This document shows positions 1-8,186 of a stretch of 12,241 bases of DNA, piece after piece. The notes below the pieces were generated by a model. It did no database searches. It saw only the letters and a program-made list of their open reading frames with translations, and was not told the DNA's origin. Position 1 is the first letter of the stretch, and every line of letters begins with the position of its first letter. The DNA is from Burkholderiaceae bacterium (lineage in GTDB: Bacteria; Pseudomonadota; Gammaproteobacteria; Burkholderiales; Burkholderiaceae): assembly GCA_947372155.1 (NCBI GenBank), contig CANBSM010000105.1, positions 1 to 12,241 of the forward strand, written 5' to 3'. The position numbers and the translations under genes were made by a program.

Positions 1-14
1 CGGTCAGCGTTTAA
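1..14 (+). CDS. atpG: 3' end of a probable atpG (ATP synthase gamma), partial
   Basis: Only the last three codons and a TAA stop (12-14) are inside the window, reading V-S-V-stop. The identity rests on position: in bacterial F-type ATP synthase operons the gamma gene atpG immediately precedes atpD, and a short hydrophobic tail is compatible with the gamma C-terminus. The spacing of 40 nt to the atpD start fits an operon. Other reading frames run to stops at 37-39 and 55-57, so the terminus cannot be proven from this fragment. Confidence 0.4.
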
Positions 15-39
15 GAATACGAAAGAATTCAGGAATTAA

Positions 40-1455
<1,416 letters not shown>

Positions 1456-1467
1456 TCTAGGGAAATT

Positions 1468-1884
1468 ATGTCAACCATACGCGTCGATGTAGTAAGTGCT
1501 GAGCAGTCTATTTTCAGCGGGGAAGCCAAGTTTGTTGCGCTTCCTGGCGAAAGTGGAGAGCTCGGCATTTTGCGCGGCCACACTCCTTTGATTACACGTA
1601 TTCGTCCAGGCTCAGTTCGTATTGAAAAAGCTGATGGGGATGAAGAGTTTGTTTTCGTGGCGGGTGGCTATTTAGAAGTTCAGCCTGATCGCGTTACCGT
1701 ATTGGCAGACACTGCTATTCGCGGACACGATCTTGATGAAGCTAAAGCTATTGAAGCCAAGAAACGCGCTGAAGAAGCTATGCAAAACCGTGGCACCGAC
1801 TTTGATTTGGCTTTGGCCCAATCTGAGTTTGCAATGGCGGCGGCACAGTTGGCTGCTATTGCTCGTTTCCGTCGTAAAAAGTAA
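1468..1884 (+). CDS. atpC: ATP synthase F1 subunit epsilon
   Basis: Epsilon subunit of the ATP synthase central stalk, which couples rotation to catalysis and can inhibit ATP hydrolysis through its C-terminal helices. The 138-residue protein has the expected N-terminal beta-sandwich (about 1-84) with the family stretch [17 protein letters not shown] (25-41). An Ala/Glu/Lys-rich helical pair (about 88-138) follows and ends in a basic RFRRKK tail. An AGGG Shine-Dalgarno lies about seven bases upstream of the ATG. It is the last atp gene, as in most proteobacteria. A terminator-like hairpin begins four bases after its stop and overlaps the start of hemE, so transcription may be attenuated here. 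Confidence 0.97.
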   Translation: MSTIRVDVVSAEQSIFSGEAKFVALPGESGELGILRGHTPLITRIRPGSVRIEKADGDEEFVFVAGGYLEVQPDRVTVLADTAIRGHDLDEAKAIEAKKRAEEAMQNRGTDFDLALAQSEFAMAAAQLAAIARFRRKK

Positions 1885-1887
1885 TAG

Positions 1888-1922
1888 CCGGTCATCTCCT
1901 TGCTGTTAAATGATCGGTTTTT
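1888..1922 (+). terminator. Terminator-like hairpin spanning the hemE start
   Basis: Bases 1888-1895 (CCGGTCAT) pair with 1910-1917 (ATGATCGG) in an 8-bp stem with one G-T wobble and a 14-nt loop. Five T residues follow at 1918-1922. The position after the last atp gene fits an intrinsic terminator or attenuator. The loop contains the TTG start codon of hemE (1900) and the 3' arm encodes hemE codons 4-6, so it could also gate hemE translation. The stem is short and the loop large, so stability is moderate. Confidence 0.45.
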
Positions 1923-3012
1923 AAAGGCCTGCCTGGGCGAAGCGGTTGATCAAACGCCGCTTTGGCTCATGCGTCAAGCCGGCCGATATCTCCCCGAGTA
2001 CAACGCTACTCGCGCTAGAGCTGGAAGTTTTTTAGGGCTCGCAAAAAATCCTGCATACGCTACCGAAGTAACCCTTCAGCCTTTAGATCGCTATCCTTTG
2101 GATGCGGCGATCTTGTTCTCCGATATTTTGACTATTCCTGATGCCATGGGATTGGGTTTGAAATTTACTGCTGGCGAAGGCCCAAGCTTTGAACATCCTC
2201 TTCGTACTGAAGAAGCGGTTAAGAAATTGCGCATTGCTGATATGGATCAGCTTACATATGTTTTTGATGCTGTTTCAGAAATTCGTAAGGCCCTTATTCA
2301 GGATGGTAAACAGCGCGTACCATTGATTGGTTTCTCCGGAAGCCCTTGGACATTGGCCTGCTATATGATTGACGGCTCCAGCGCAGATGATTTTCGTCAT
2401 GCTAAAACCATGATGTTTAGTCGTCCCGATTTGATGCAGCATATCTTAGACATCAACGCACAATCTGTTGCTGCTTATTTAATTGAGCAAGTAAAAGCTG
2501 GCGCGCAAGCGCTGATGATTTTTGATACCTGGGGCGGAATGCTTCCAGACGGTTGGTATCAAAAGATGTCTTTGGCATCAATGCAAAAAGTAATTGCTTT
2601 ATTGCCACGCGAGCATGAGGGACGAAAAATTCCAGTCATCATGTTTACTAAAGGCGGTGCAATTTGGCTAAATGACATGGCACAAGTTGGCGCTGACGTT
2701 ATTGCTATCGATTGGACAATGTCACTTAGTCGCGCAAGAAAACAATTGCTCGCCTTGAACAAGCCATTAGCACTACAGGGCAATTTAGACCCTCTTATTC
2801 TGTTCTCAGAGCCAAAACAAATTGCAGAGCAAGCCAACCTTCTTTTGGAGGATTTGGCGAGTGCCCCTGCGCTTAAATCAGGCCTACATCCCCTAGACGG
2901 ACATATCTTTAATTTGGGGCATGGAATTTCTCAGTTCACCCCACCCGAAAGTGTCACAGCTCTCTCGGAAGCGGTCATTAATCGCTCAAGGGCTCTAAGG
3001 GCAAAGTCATAA
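1900..3012 (+). CDS. hemE: Uroporphyrinogen decarboxylase
   Basis: Cytosolic enzyme that removes four carboxyl groups from uroporphyrinogen III to give coproporphyrinogen III, in haem biosynthesis. The 370-residue product carries signature 1, [15 protein letters not shown] (20-34), and signature 2, GFSGSPWT (144-151). The catalytic Asp equivalent is in FSDIL (Asp75), the active-site Tyr in CYM (Tyr155), and the conserved His in GHGISQ (His341). The start is awkward: the frame opens after TAG at 1885-1887 and holds no ATG or GTG before the conserved LLND-F segment. TTG at 1900 is therefore used here; ATC at 1894 would be a non-canonical alternative. No Shine-Dalgarno is visible, so translational coupling to atpC 15 nt upstream is plausible. 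A haem gene directly behind the atp operon makes respiratory sense. Confidence 0.96.
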   Translation: MLLNDRFLKACLGEAVDQTPLWLMRQAGRYLPEYNATRARAGSFLGLAKNPAYATEVTLQPLDRYPLDAAILFSDILTIPDAMGLGLKFTAGEGPSFEHPLRTEEAVKKLRIADMDQLTYVFDAVSEIRKALIQDGKQRVPLIGFSGSPWTLACYMIDGSSADDFRHAKTMMFSRPDLMQHILDINAQSVAAYLIEQVKAGAQALMIFDTWGGMLPDGWYQKMSLASMQKVIALLPREHEGRKIPVIMFTKGGAIWLNDMAQVGADVIAIDWTMSLSRARKQLLALNKPLALQGNLDPLILFSEPKQIAEQANLLLEDLASAPALKSGLHPLDGHIFNLGHGISQFTPPESVTALSEAVINRSRALRAKS

Positions 3013-3055
3013 TACTGAGTGATTGCTAACTTGCCATTGAAATTTTTAATGAAAG

Positions 3056-3251
3056 TTATGCACAGATAGCGGGAATATTCGAAATTCAGTGAGATTGCGA
3101 ATAAAGATGAAAATTCACTTTCGAATACGAATATAAGTCATTGATTTATATATAAAATTACTAAAAAGCTTTAAAAGAGTGCAAAAATCAAAAGCTGATA
3201 AATTAGCTTATAAATCAGAATCCTCTGATGATATCCACAGACTTATCCACA
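3056..3251 (+). other. DnaA-box cluster in AT-rich intergenic region; origin-like
   Basis: The 265-bp gap between hemE and priA is AT-rich and has no gene. It contains TTATGCACA (3056-3064) and TTATCCACA (3243-3251), both matching the E. coli DnaA-box consensus TTWTNCACA. ATATCCACA (3231-3239), one mismatch away, lies exactly 12 bp upstream of the second box in the same orientation. Between the outer boxes is a very A/T-rich tract (about 3131-3215), which could serve as an unwinding element. An imperfect inverted repeat lies around ATATTCG (3075-3081) and CGAATAT (3128-3134). A 6-bp hairpin, ATCAGA/TCTGAT, occupies 3214-3229. This resembles an origin or a DnaA-regulated promoter for priA. The motifs are seen directly; the function is inferred. 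Confidence 0.5.
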
Positions 3252-3277
3252 AGCAAAATAGAGTTTTGAAGTAAATC

Positions 3278-5404
3278 ATGCCCCCTCCAATCGTAGTTCA
3301 AGTTATCGTTGATAAGCCCCTTGCCCAGGGTTTTGATTACTTGTGGAGCGAAGAGCTGTTTGGGGGTTTCCCGGAGGTGGGAACAATCGTTGAGGTGCCA
3401 TTTGGACGTAGCTCACTTATCGGATTGATAATAAAAGTAAGTGCTTACTCTGATTTAGAAATAAATAAATTAAAGGTCGTATCGAAAGTTGCTCCGCTAC
3501 CACCTTTAGACCCAGCTGTTTTGCGCCTAATGAATTTTGCAAGTCAGTATTACATTCATGCGCTTGGCGAGACCATCATTCCCACCATTCCCCAGATGTG
3601 GAAAAAGTCAGATGACTGGGAAAAGATTCCCAAGAAGCTAGCCGCAGATGAAGAAAAGAAAAAGAAAAAAAATCTGCTAGAGGTAAGCGAGGGATTTATT
3701 GATGAGCACCTCTTAAACGATGGGCAAAAACTGGCGCTTGAAAAATTACGCTATTTCCCTGCAAATGAATTCAAAGCGATTCTTTTGCAGGGACAAACTG
3801 GTAGTGGAAAAACTGCCGTATTTTTAAATTGGTTGAGTGGAGTTTTGCAGGATGCAAGTGCGCAAGTATTGCTCTTGGTTCCTGAAATAAATTTAACGCC
3901 ACAATTAGAGCGCAGAGTGCGCGCCTACTTTCCAGATAAAAAAATGGTTGTACTTCACAGTGGCGTGAGTGAAAAAGTAAGAGGCATTGCTTGGTATGAG
4001 GCGATGACGGGTAAAGCCCAAATTATTTTGGGCACAAGATTAGCGGCCTTAACGCCCCTGCCTAATCTGCGAGCTATTGTTGTCGACGAAGAGCATGACC
4101 CCTCATATAAGCAGCAAGATGGTATTCGATACTCTGCTCGTGATCTAGCCATTTGGCGCGCCCATGATCTCAAGGTTCCGATTTTGCTTGCTTCGGCTAC
4201 CCCATCGCTTGAGACTTGGATGGCTGCCAAGGCTGGACGTTATGAATATATTCGCCTAGATCAGCGCGCACAAGGCGCAAGTTTGCCAAGTGTGCATTTG
4301 ATCAATACGCGGGACCCGCAAACGCAATTTAGCCCTGGCGATAGTGAGAAGCCAAAATCCAAAAGCTTGCTTACAAAAACCCTTGCAAATGCAGTCAGCA
4401 AGAATTTAGAAAATAAACAGCAAAGTCTAATACTCATTAACCGTCGCGGTTACGCCCCAGTTCTCAGTTGTGGCGCTTGCTCATGGCTTTCAAGGTGTGA
4501 GCAATGCAGTTCTTATATGGTCCTGCATAAAGCGGGAGCCTTAGGCAGAAAGTCGGTTTTAAGTTGTCACCACTGTGGCTTGGTTAAGTCTATACCCAAT
4601 CACTGTCCAGATTGCGGGAATGCGGATTTAAAGACATTGGGGCAAGGCACACAAAAGATCGAAGACTCCATTGAGGAGATGTGGCCGAGCGCAAGAGTGC
4701 TGAGAGTCGACACAGACTCCAGTAGAAAGAGTAAGGGTGCTGAAGAGCTCTTTCAGGAAATCCACGAAGGTAATGTTGATATTGTTGTTGGGACTCAGAT
4801 GATTGCTAAGGGTCACGATTACCAAAACATTGGTTTGGTTGCTGTATTGGATGCCGACAGTAGATTGTTCTCTCAAGACTTTAGGGCGGCAGAGCGATTA
4901 TTTGCCCAGTTAGTTCAGGTTGCCGGACGTGCTGGACGATCGAGCAAGGATGGCGAAGCCGGTGGCGTTATTTACATTGAAACGCAGTTTCCGGAGTCGG
5001 CGGTTTTTCAGTTTTTGTTGCGCCACGACGTAGATGGTTTTTTAAGCTTTACAGCCAATGAAAGAAAAGAGGCGGGCCTGCCGCCATTTGCCTATCAGGC
5101 TCTCATCCATGCTGAGGCCAAAAGCCTGGATAAGGCCATCCAGTTCCTGGGTGTTTTAAAGGCATATTTAAAGTCCCGGGGCCTGATATCTAAAGGCCTT
5201 AGGGTCTATGATCCAGTCCCTAAGGCGGTGATGCGAGTGGCGGGTTCGGAGCGCGCCCAACTTCTAGTGGAGTCTGATGATCGTAAAAACCTGCAAGAAA
5301 TTTTAGAGGCGATAGACCTTTATTTGCGGGATAACTCTCAGGGGCGTATTAGTAAAGAAGGCCGTATTCGCTGGTTAATTGAGCGCGACCCTATTGCAAT
5401 CTGA
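3278..5404 (+). CDS. priA: Primosomal protein N' (replication restart helicase PriA)
   Basis: Superfamily 2 3'-to-5' DNA helicase that recognises stalled forks and reloads the replisome. The 708-residue protein shows the N-terminal fork-binding domain (about 1-115) and a Lys-rich linker (about 119-134). The helicase core has Walker A GQTGSGKT (172-179), Walker B DEEH (270-273), and a later GTQMIAKGHD motif. Eight zinc-binding cysteines sit at 398, 401, 407, 410, 430, 433, 443 and 446, in the same CxxC spacing as E. coli PriA. ATG 3278 has only a weak upstream GAAG. The gene follows the DnaA-box region and converges on gcvH, with 13 nt between stops. An A8 run at 3665-3672 in the linker is a potential slippage site, but the frame here is intact. 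Confidence 0.97.
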   Translation: MPPPIVVQVIVDKPLAQGFDYLWSEELFGGFPEVGTIVEVPFGRSSLIGLIIKVSAYSDLEINKLKVVSKVAPLPPLDPAVLRLMNFASQYYIHALGETIIPTIPQMWKKSDDWEKIPKKLAADEEKKKKKNLLEVSEGFIDEHLLNDGQKLALEKLRYFPANEFKAILLQGQTGSGKTAVFLNWLSGVLQDASAQVLLLVPEINLTPQLERRVRAYFPDKKMVVLHSGVSEKVRGIAWYEAMTGKAQIILGTRLAALTPLPNLRAIVVDEEHDPSYKQQDGIRYSARDLAIWRAHDLKVPILLASATPSLETWMAAKAGRYEYIRLDQRAQGASLPSVHLINTRDPQTQFSPGDSEKPKSKSLLTKTLANAVSKNLENKQQSLILINRRGYAPVLSCGACSWLSRCEQCSSYMVLHKAGALGRKSVLSCHHCGLVKSIPNHCPDCGNADLKTLGQGTQKIEDSIEEMWPSARVLRVDTDSSRKSKGAEELFQEIHEGNVDIVVGTQMIAKGHDYQNIGLVAVLDADSRLFSQDFRAAERLFAQLVQVAGRAGRSSKDGEAGGVIYIETQFPESAVFQFLLRHDVDGFLSFTANERKEAGLPPFAYQALIHAEAKSLDKAIQFLGVLKAYLKSRGLISKGLRVYDPVPKAVMRVAGSERAQLLVESDDRKNLQEILEAIDLYLRDNSQGRISKEGRIRWLIERDPIAI

Positions 5405-5417
5405 TTGATCTTGGTTA

Positions 5418-5810
5418 CTAGGCTCCAGGGCCTACGCTATATTTTTCTAGACTCAAGAGTTGATTTAGTTCTGCAGAAAGACTTTCATCGGAAGTGGGTT
5501 TGATCTTGAATAACCAAATACCGTATGGATTTTGATTCAAGAGCTCGGGCGATGAATCCACTTCTTCATTAAGCGCAACAACCTCGCCGCTGATTGGCGC
5601 ATGAATATCACTAGCCGCCTTTACTGACTCGACGACAGCAATGGCTTCACCTTGTTTTACTTGTTGTCCAAGTTTTGGGGCTTGAAAGAACATCACATCA
5701 CCAAGAGCCTCTTGCGCATGATTGCTGATGCCAACCCACACCAGCCCGTCGCTCTCTTGATCGGCCCACTCATGAGTTTCTGCAAATTTAAATGTATCTT
5801 GGCTATTCAT
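5418..5810 (-). CDS. gcvH: Glycine cleavage system H protein, stand-alone
   Basis: Lipoyl carrier protein of the glycine cleavage system; it shuttles the aminomethyl group between the P, T and L proteins in the cytoplasm. The 130-residue product contains the lipoylation motif VVESVKA with modified Lys64, and the THEW element (12-15) and hybrid-motif glycines typical of GcvH. ATG at 5808-5810 is chosen because AAGGA lies seven bases upstream and the next residues match the family N-terminus; an upstream in-frame ATG at 5897 would add 29 unrelated residues. gcvT and gcvP, usually in the same operon, are not adjacent: the neighbours are convergent priA and a divergent hydrolase. No glycine-riboswitch fold is evident in the 80-bp leader. 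It may work with distant gcv genes or as a carrier in lipoate assembly. Confidence 0.95.
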   Translation of the reverse strand: MNSQDTFKFAETHEWADQESDGLVWVGISNHAQEALGDVMFFQAPKLGQQVKQGEAIAVVESVKAASDIHAPISGEVVALNEEVDSSPELLNQNPYGIWLFKIKPTSDESLSAELNQLLSLEKYSVGPGA

Positions 5811-5890
5811 TGTTTTATCCTTTAGGTGCATTTTATGACGACTCCCATAAACTAGCTTCCCCCAAATAATGCACTGATCATTTTGTATGT
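5811..5890. promoter_or_regulatory. Divergent gcvH / hydrolase intergenic region
   Basis: This 80-bp space must hold the promoters for gcvH (leftwards) and the hydrolase (rightwards). The gcvH ribosome-binding site (AAGGA on the minus strand) is clear. On the plus side no Shine-Dalgarno is visible before ATG 5891, and the AT-rich stretch near 5865-5890 leaves room only for a very short leader. I cannot assign -35 and -10 boxes with confidence. Confidence 0.3.
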
Positions 5891-6535
5891 ATGCCAATTA
5901 AATTAGGAATAGTTCCCGTTACGCCCTTTGAGCAAAATTGCTCAATCTTGGTTTGTCAGGAGACCGGTGAGGCAGCCGTAGTTGATCCGGGCGGTGATAT
6001 TGAAAAAATCCTCGAGGGGGTCAAACAGATGGGTGGTAGGGTTAAGAAGATCTTGCTAACCCATGGACACCTTGATCACTGCGCAGCCGCCAAGGACTTG
6101 GCCGATCAACTGGGCGTACCCATTGAGGGCCCACAAGAAGACGAACGTTTTTGGATTGACCAATTACCAGAGCAAACGGTGCGTTTTGGATTTGGACACG
6201 CTAAAGTTTTTGAGCCTGACCGCTGGCTAAATAATGGTGATCATGTAAGCGTTGGTAATGTTGATCTCGAGGTATTTCATTGTCCTGGTCACACGCCGGG
6301 ACACATCGTATTTTTCGACAAAGAAAACCGTTTAGCAATCGTAGGCGATGTTTTATTTGCCGGTTCGATTGGCAGAACAGATTTTCCGCGGGGCAACCAT
6401 GCCGATTTAATCAATGCGATTAAAACCAAGCTCTGGCCACTAGGCGATGATGTTCAGTTTGTGCCTGGTCATGGGCCAATGTCTACGTTCGGAAAGGAGC
6501 GTAAGACCAACCCCTATGTGGGGGATGGCGCTTAA
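5891..6535 (+). CDS. MBL-fold hydrolase, glyoxalase II-like (GloC/YcbL type)
   Basis: Probable cytosolic thioester hydrolase of the metallo-beta-lactamase superfamily, closest in appearance to the short glyoxalase II enzymes (YcbL/GloC) that hydrolyse S-D-lactoylglutathione. The 214-residue protein has the metal motif THGHLDH (His58, His60, Asp62, His63), His134 in PGHTPGH, bridging Asp153 in GDVLF, and His194 in PGHGP, so the full two-metal site is present. It lacks the extra C-terminal helical domain of classical GloB. ATG 5891 has no obvious Shine-Dalgarno, so a short-leader or leaderless message is possible. It is divergent from gcvH and converges on the small CxxC gene, with 19 nt between their ends. 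The exact substrate cannot be read from sequence; persulfide dioxygenases share this fold. Confidence 0.9.
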   Translation: MPIKLGIVPVTPFEQNCSILVCQETGEAAVVDPGGDIEKILEGVKQMGGRVKKILLTHGHLDHCAAAKDLADQLGVPIEGPQEDERFWIDQLPEQTVRFGFGHAKVFEPDRWLNNGDHVSVGNVDLEVFHCPGHTPGHIVFFDKENRLAIVGDVLFAGSIGRTDFPRGNHADLINAIKTKLWPLGDDVQFVPGHGPMSTFGKERKTNPYVGDGA

Positions 6536-6554
6536 CTTTTTACTTCAATTGAAT

Positions 6555-6740
6555 TTAGGTTTTTGCTGAGCCGGTACGATGCGTACGGTTGTATAAACAG
6601 CTAGCGCAGATCCAGCGCTGTTTGCGATTGCTTGTCGGAATCCATGTGCCACCCTCAAGTCGTTTTTCACGGCTGCAAGAAGAGCAAAACTTTAAGCTCT
6701 GAGAGTTTTCTTGGGTAGCTGCTGGAGTCGAGGTAGTCAT
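6555..6740 (-). CDS. Small CxxC/CxxC zinc-ribbon-like protein, unknown function
   Basis: A 61-residue hypothetical protein with two cysteine pairs, Cys19-x2-Cys22 and Cys45-x2-Cys48, separated by 22 residues rich in basic and aromatic side chains (REKRLEGGTW). The pattern fits a single zinc ribbon or knuckle; a basic tail follows. ATG at 6738-6740 is preferred because it leaves a 40-nt gap to the desaturase stop. An in-frame ATG at 6848 would overlap the desaturase by 68 bases and add 36 low-complexity residues. The gene is in the same direction and directly downstream of the desaturase, so cotranscription is likely, although a TATAAG-like box just upstream could give it its own promoter. No signal peptide or membrane segment is seen. 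Its role is unknown. Confidence 0.7.
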   Translation of the reverse strand: MTTSTPAATQENSQSLKFCSSCSREKRLEGGTWIPTSNRKQRWICASCLYNRTHRTGSAKT

Positions 6741-6780
6741 GGGCAATCCGGGTAAGGCAAATCTTATACAGAGATCTATT

Positions 6781-7923
6781 TTACCCGTTTTGTCCCGCTG
6801 GGGCTGGGCTGAGGACAACCCGGACTGAATCAGCCGTTTTGTTGCCATCGAAGTCTAGCCAAGCCTTGTTTTCAAAGTCGTAGAGCTTGCATTTGCGCGC
6901 AGTATCGAAATACCAGCCCCAAGAGAACTTCTGAATGAAAATACGCTCAGGAAGGATGGTTTCTAGGGTCTGCTGGGCTTCTGGCAGGCGATAAAGGGGC
7001 ACACTCATGTCCACATGGTGCGCAGTGTGCTCCATGATGTGGTGCATCAATTTGCCCCAGATCCAGTTAAAAGTCAGATGTACGGTTGTGGATACAAATG
7101 GCTGGGCGCGTAACCATTCCGATTTCTTGTCATACCAAGAAACCTTTGGATGGGTATGGTGTACATAGACCACAAAACCAATCATGCCGTTCCAAAAGAG
7201 GAATGGAACTGCAAAGCCAGTGATCAAACCAAGCCAAATGGATTGTCCAGTAGCAATGGCTCCAGCAATTAAGCAGCTAATCCAAATAATTGCAAACGCA
7301 GTAACGAGCAAATTGTCTTTTAAGAAAATAGGGCGATCGCCAGGTTTGTTTTTGGCATTTGGGAAGTATTCACGTCTCCACCAAATTTCAATGAGGTAAT
7401 AAAAAACAGGGCCCCATCCGCTTCGGTAAAGGCGCTCTAAAGCCTTGCGCCATGGGGAAAGCGCGTCGTATTCTGATTTTGATAAGGGTGCCCATACAAA
7501 GTCAAAACCCTTTAGATTGGTTTGACCATGATGTACAACGTTATGACCAACATCCCACAGGCTATATGGCGTAAGCGATGGCAAGAACGCAATACGACCC
7601 AACACTTTGTTAAGTTCGCGATTTGGCGTGAAACTTTGATGGCAAGCATCGTGGCCCAAAATAAAGATGCGGCCAGTAACAAAGCCAGCAATCAGACCAA
7701 AAACAATTTTGAGTAAAACATTCTCTACGAAAATCGTTCCTGCGATACAGCCTAGCCATAGGAAGGCATCAATTGCCAAGAGCATGATTGCGCGCCCAGT
7801 TTCGCCCTGTGCCATCGGGATTAGCCAGCTTCGAATGATTTTTCGATGCGGTAATGGGGCCTCTGGGTGCAAAGGATTAGTTAAGGAAGGCTCAGAAAGG
7901 GCGGTATTTAGATGTGTAGACAC
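6781..7923 (-). CDS. Membrane fatty acid desaturase (acyl-lipid type)
   Basis: Integral membrane di-iron desaturase that introduces a double bond into fatty acyl chains, probably of membrane lipids. Counting from the longer start at 7935 (384 residues), it has the three diagnostic histidine boxes: HDACH (95-99), HNVVHH (131-136) and HTAHH (303-307). A further HHTH cluster lies at 259-262. Hydrophobic segments lie around 50-92, 208-228 and 233-258, giving the usual paired helices. HNVVHHGQTNLKGFDFVW resembles the Delta-12/omega-6 acyl-lipid group, but regioselectivity is not readable. Start choice: GTG at 7921-7923 gives MSTHLNTALSEP and is used here; TTG at 7935 is the alternative and neither has a good Shine-Dalgarno. 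A role in cold-dependent membrane fluidity is inferred. The CxxC microprotein follows it. Confidence 0.9.
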   Translation of the reverse strand: MSTHLNTALSEPSLTNPLHPEAPLPHRKIIRSWLIPMAQGETGRAIMLLAIDAFLWLGCIAGTIFVENVLLKIVFGLIAGFVTGRIFILGHDACHQSFTPNRELNKVLGRIAFLPSLTPYSLWDVGHNVVHHGQTNLKGFDFVWAPLSKSEYDALSPWRKALERLYRSGWGPVFYYLIEIWWRREYFPNAKNKPGDRPIFLKDNLLVTAFAIIWISCLIAGAIATGQSIWLGLITGFAVPFLFWNGMIGFVVYVHHTHPKVSWYDKKSEWLRAQPFVSTTVHLTFNWIWGKLMHHIMEHTAHHVDMSVPLYRLPEAQQTLETILPERIFIQKFSWGWYFDTARKCKLYDFENKAWLDFDGNKTADSVRVVLSPAPAGQNG

Positions 7924-7992
7924 GATAAGAATCAATAAGTTAGGTGCAAATGATAGCGGTTTTCGTGATTTGTCGCATGACGTATGTCAAAA

Positions 7993-8107
7993 ACCCCTCT
8001 AGTTTTGGCGCGCCCGGCAGGAATCGAACCTGCGACCCTTGGCTTCGGAGGCCAATACTCTATCCACTGAGCTACGGGCGCTAGTGAAAAAACTAGCTAC
8101 CCCTCTA
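7993..8107. repeat. 9-bp direct repeats flanking tRNA-Arg
   Basis: ACCCCTCTA occurs at 7993-8001 and again at 8099-8107, in the same orientation, bracketing the tRNA gene at a distance of 106 bp. The tRNA 5' end is also part of a small inverted repeat, GCTAGT (8080-8085) and ACTAGC (8092-8097), around GAAAAA. The repeats are seen directly. They could be a remnant of tRNA-targeted insertion or chance; no integrase is nearby. Confidence 0.5.
8006..8081 (-). tRNA. tRNA-Arg (anticodon CCG)
   Basis: Read on the minus strand, this 76-nt gene starts with the acceptor strand GCGCCCG and ends with its complement CGGGCGC, discriminator G and an encoded CCA. The anticodon stem TTGGC/GCCAA encloses the loop CTCCGAA, giving anticodon CCG, which reads the arginine codon CGG. 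The T arm has the expected GTTCGAATC loop and the D arm has AGCTC-GTGG-GAG. It is a single gene, not in a tRNA cluster. All stems pair well. Confidence 0.97.
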
Positions 8108-8112
8108 TTGTA
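8107..8112 (-). promoter_or_regulatory. Possible -10 box of the tRNA-Arg promoter
   Basis: On the minus strand this hexamer reads TACAAT, one base from the TATAAT consensus, and would place the transcription start near 8100, about 20 nt before the mature tRNA 5' end. No convincing -35 is seen at 16-18 bp. Confidence 0.35.
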
Positions 8113-8138
8113 AGTGCCTATAGCCCCTACTCTCTAGT

Positions 8139-8144
8139 TATAAT
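8139..8144 (+). promoter_or_regulatory. Consensus -10 (TATAAT) for the small membrane protein gene
   Basis: A perfect TATAAT lies 42 bp upstream of the ATG at 8187, which would give a leader of roughly 35 nt. The -35 position (about 8115-8121) is poor, so an activator or an extended contact may be needed. Confidence 0.45.
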
Positions 8145-8186
8145 CTCGACAAAACAACCCTAAAACCCGTCAAACGATAAATTCTT

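Noticed and set aside
5811..5890. Possible glycine riboswitch ahead of gcvH
   Set aside because: The leader is too short for the aptamer and shows no matching conserved stems.
6544..6553. Palindrome TTCAATTGAA between the hydrolase and the CxxC gene
   Set aside because: It is only 10 bp, AT-rich and without a T tract of use to either gene, so I do not call it a terminator or operator.
7084..7094. TGTGGATAC, a DnaA-box-like 9-mer
   Set aside because: It is a single one-mismatch copy inside the desaturase coding region with no companion boxes, as expected by chance.
7667..8002. Plus-strand open frame antisense to the desaturase and running to the tRNA
   Set aside because: Low-complexity basic sequence with no family resemblance; it mirrors the hydrophobic coding region on the other strand.
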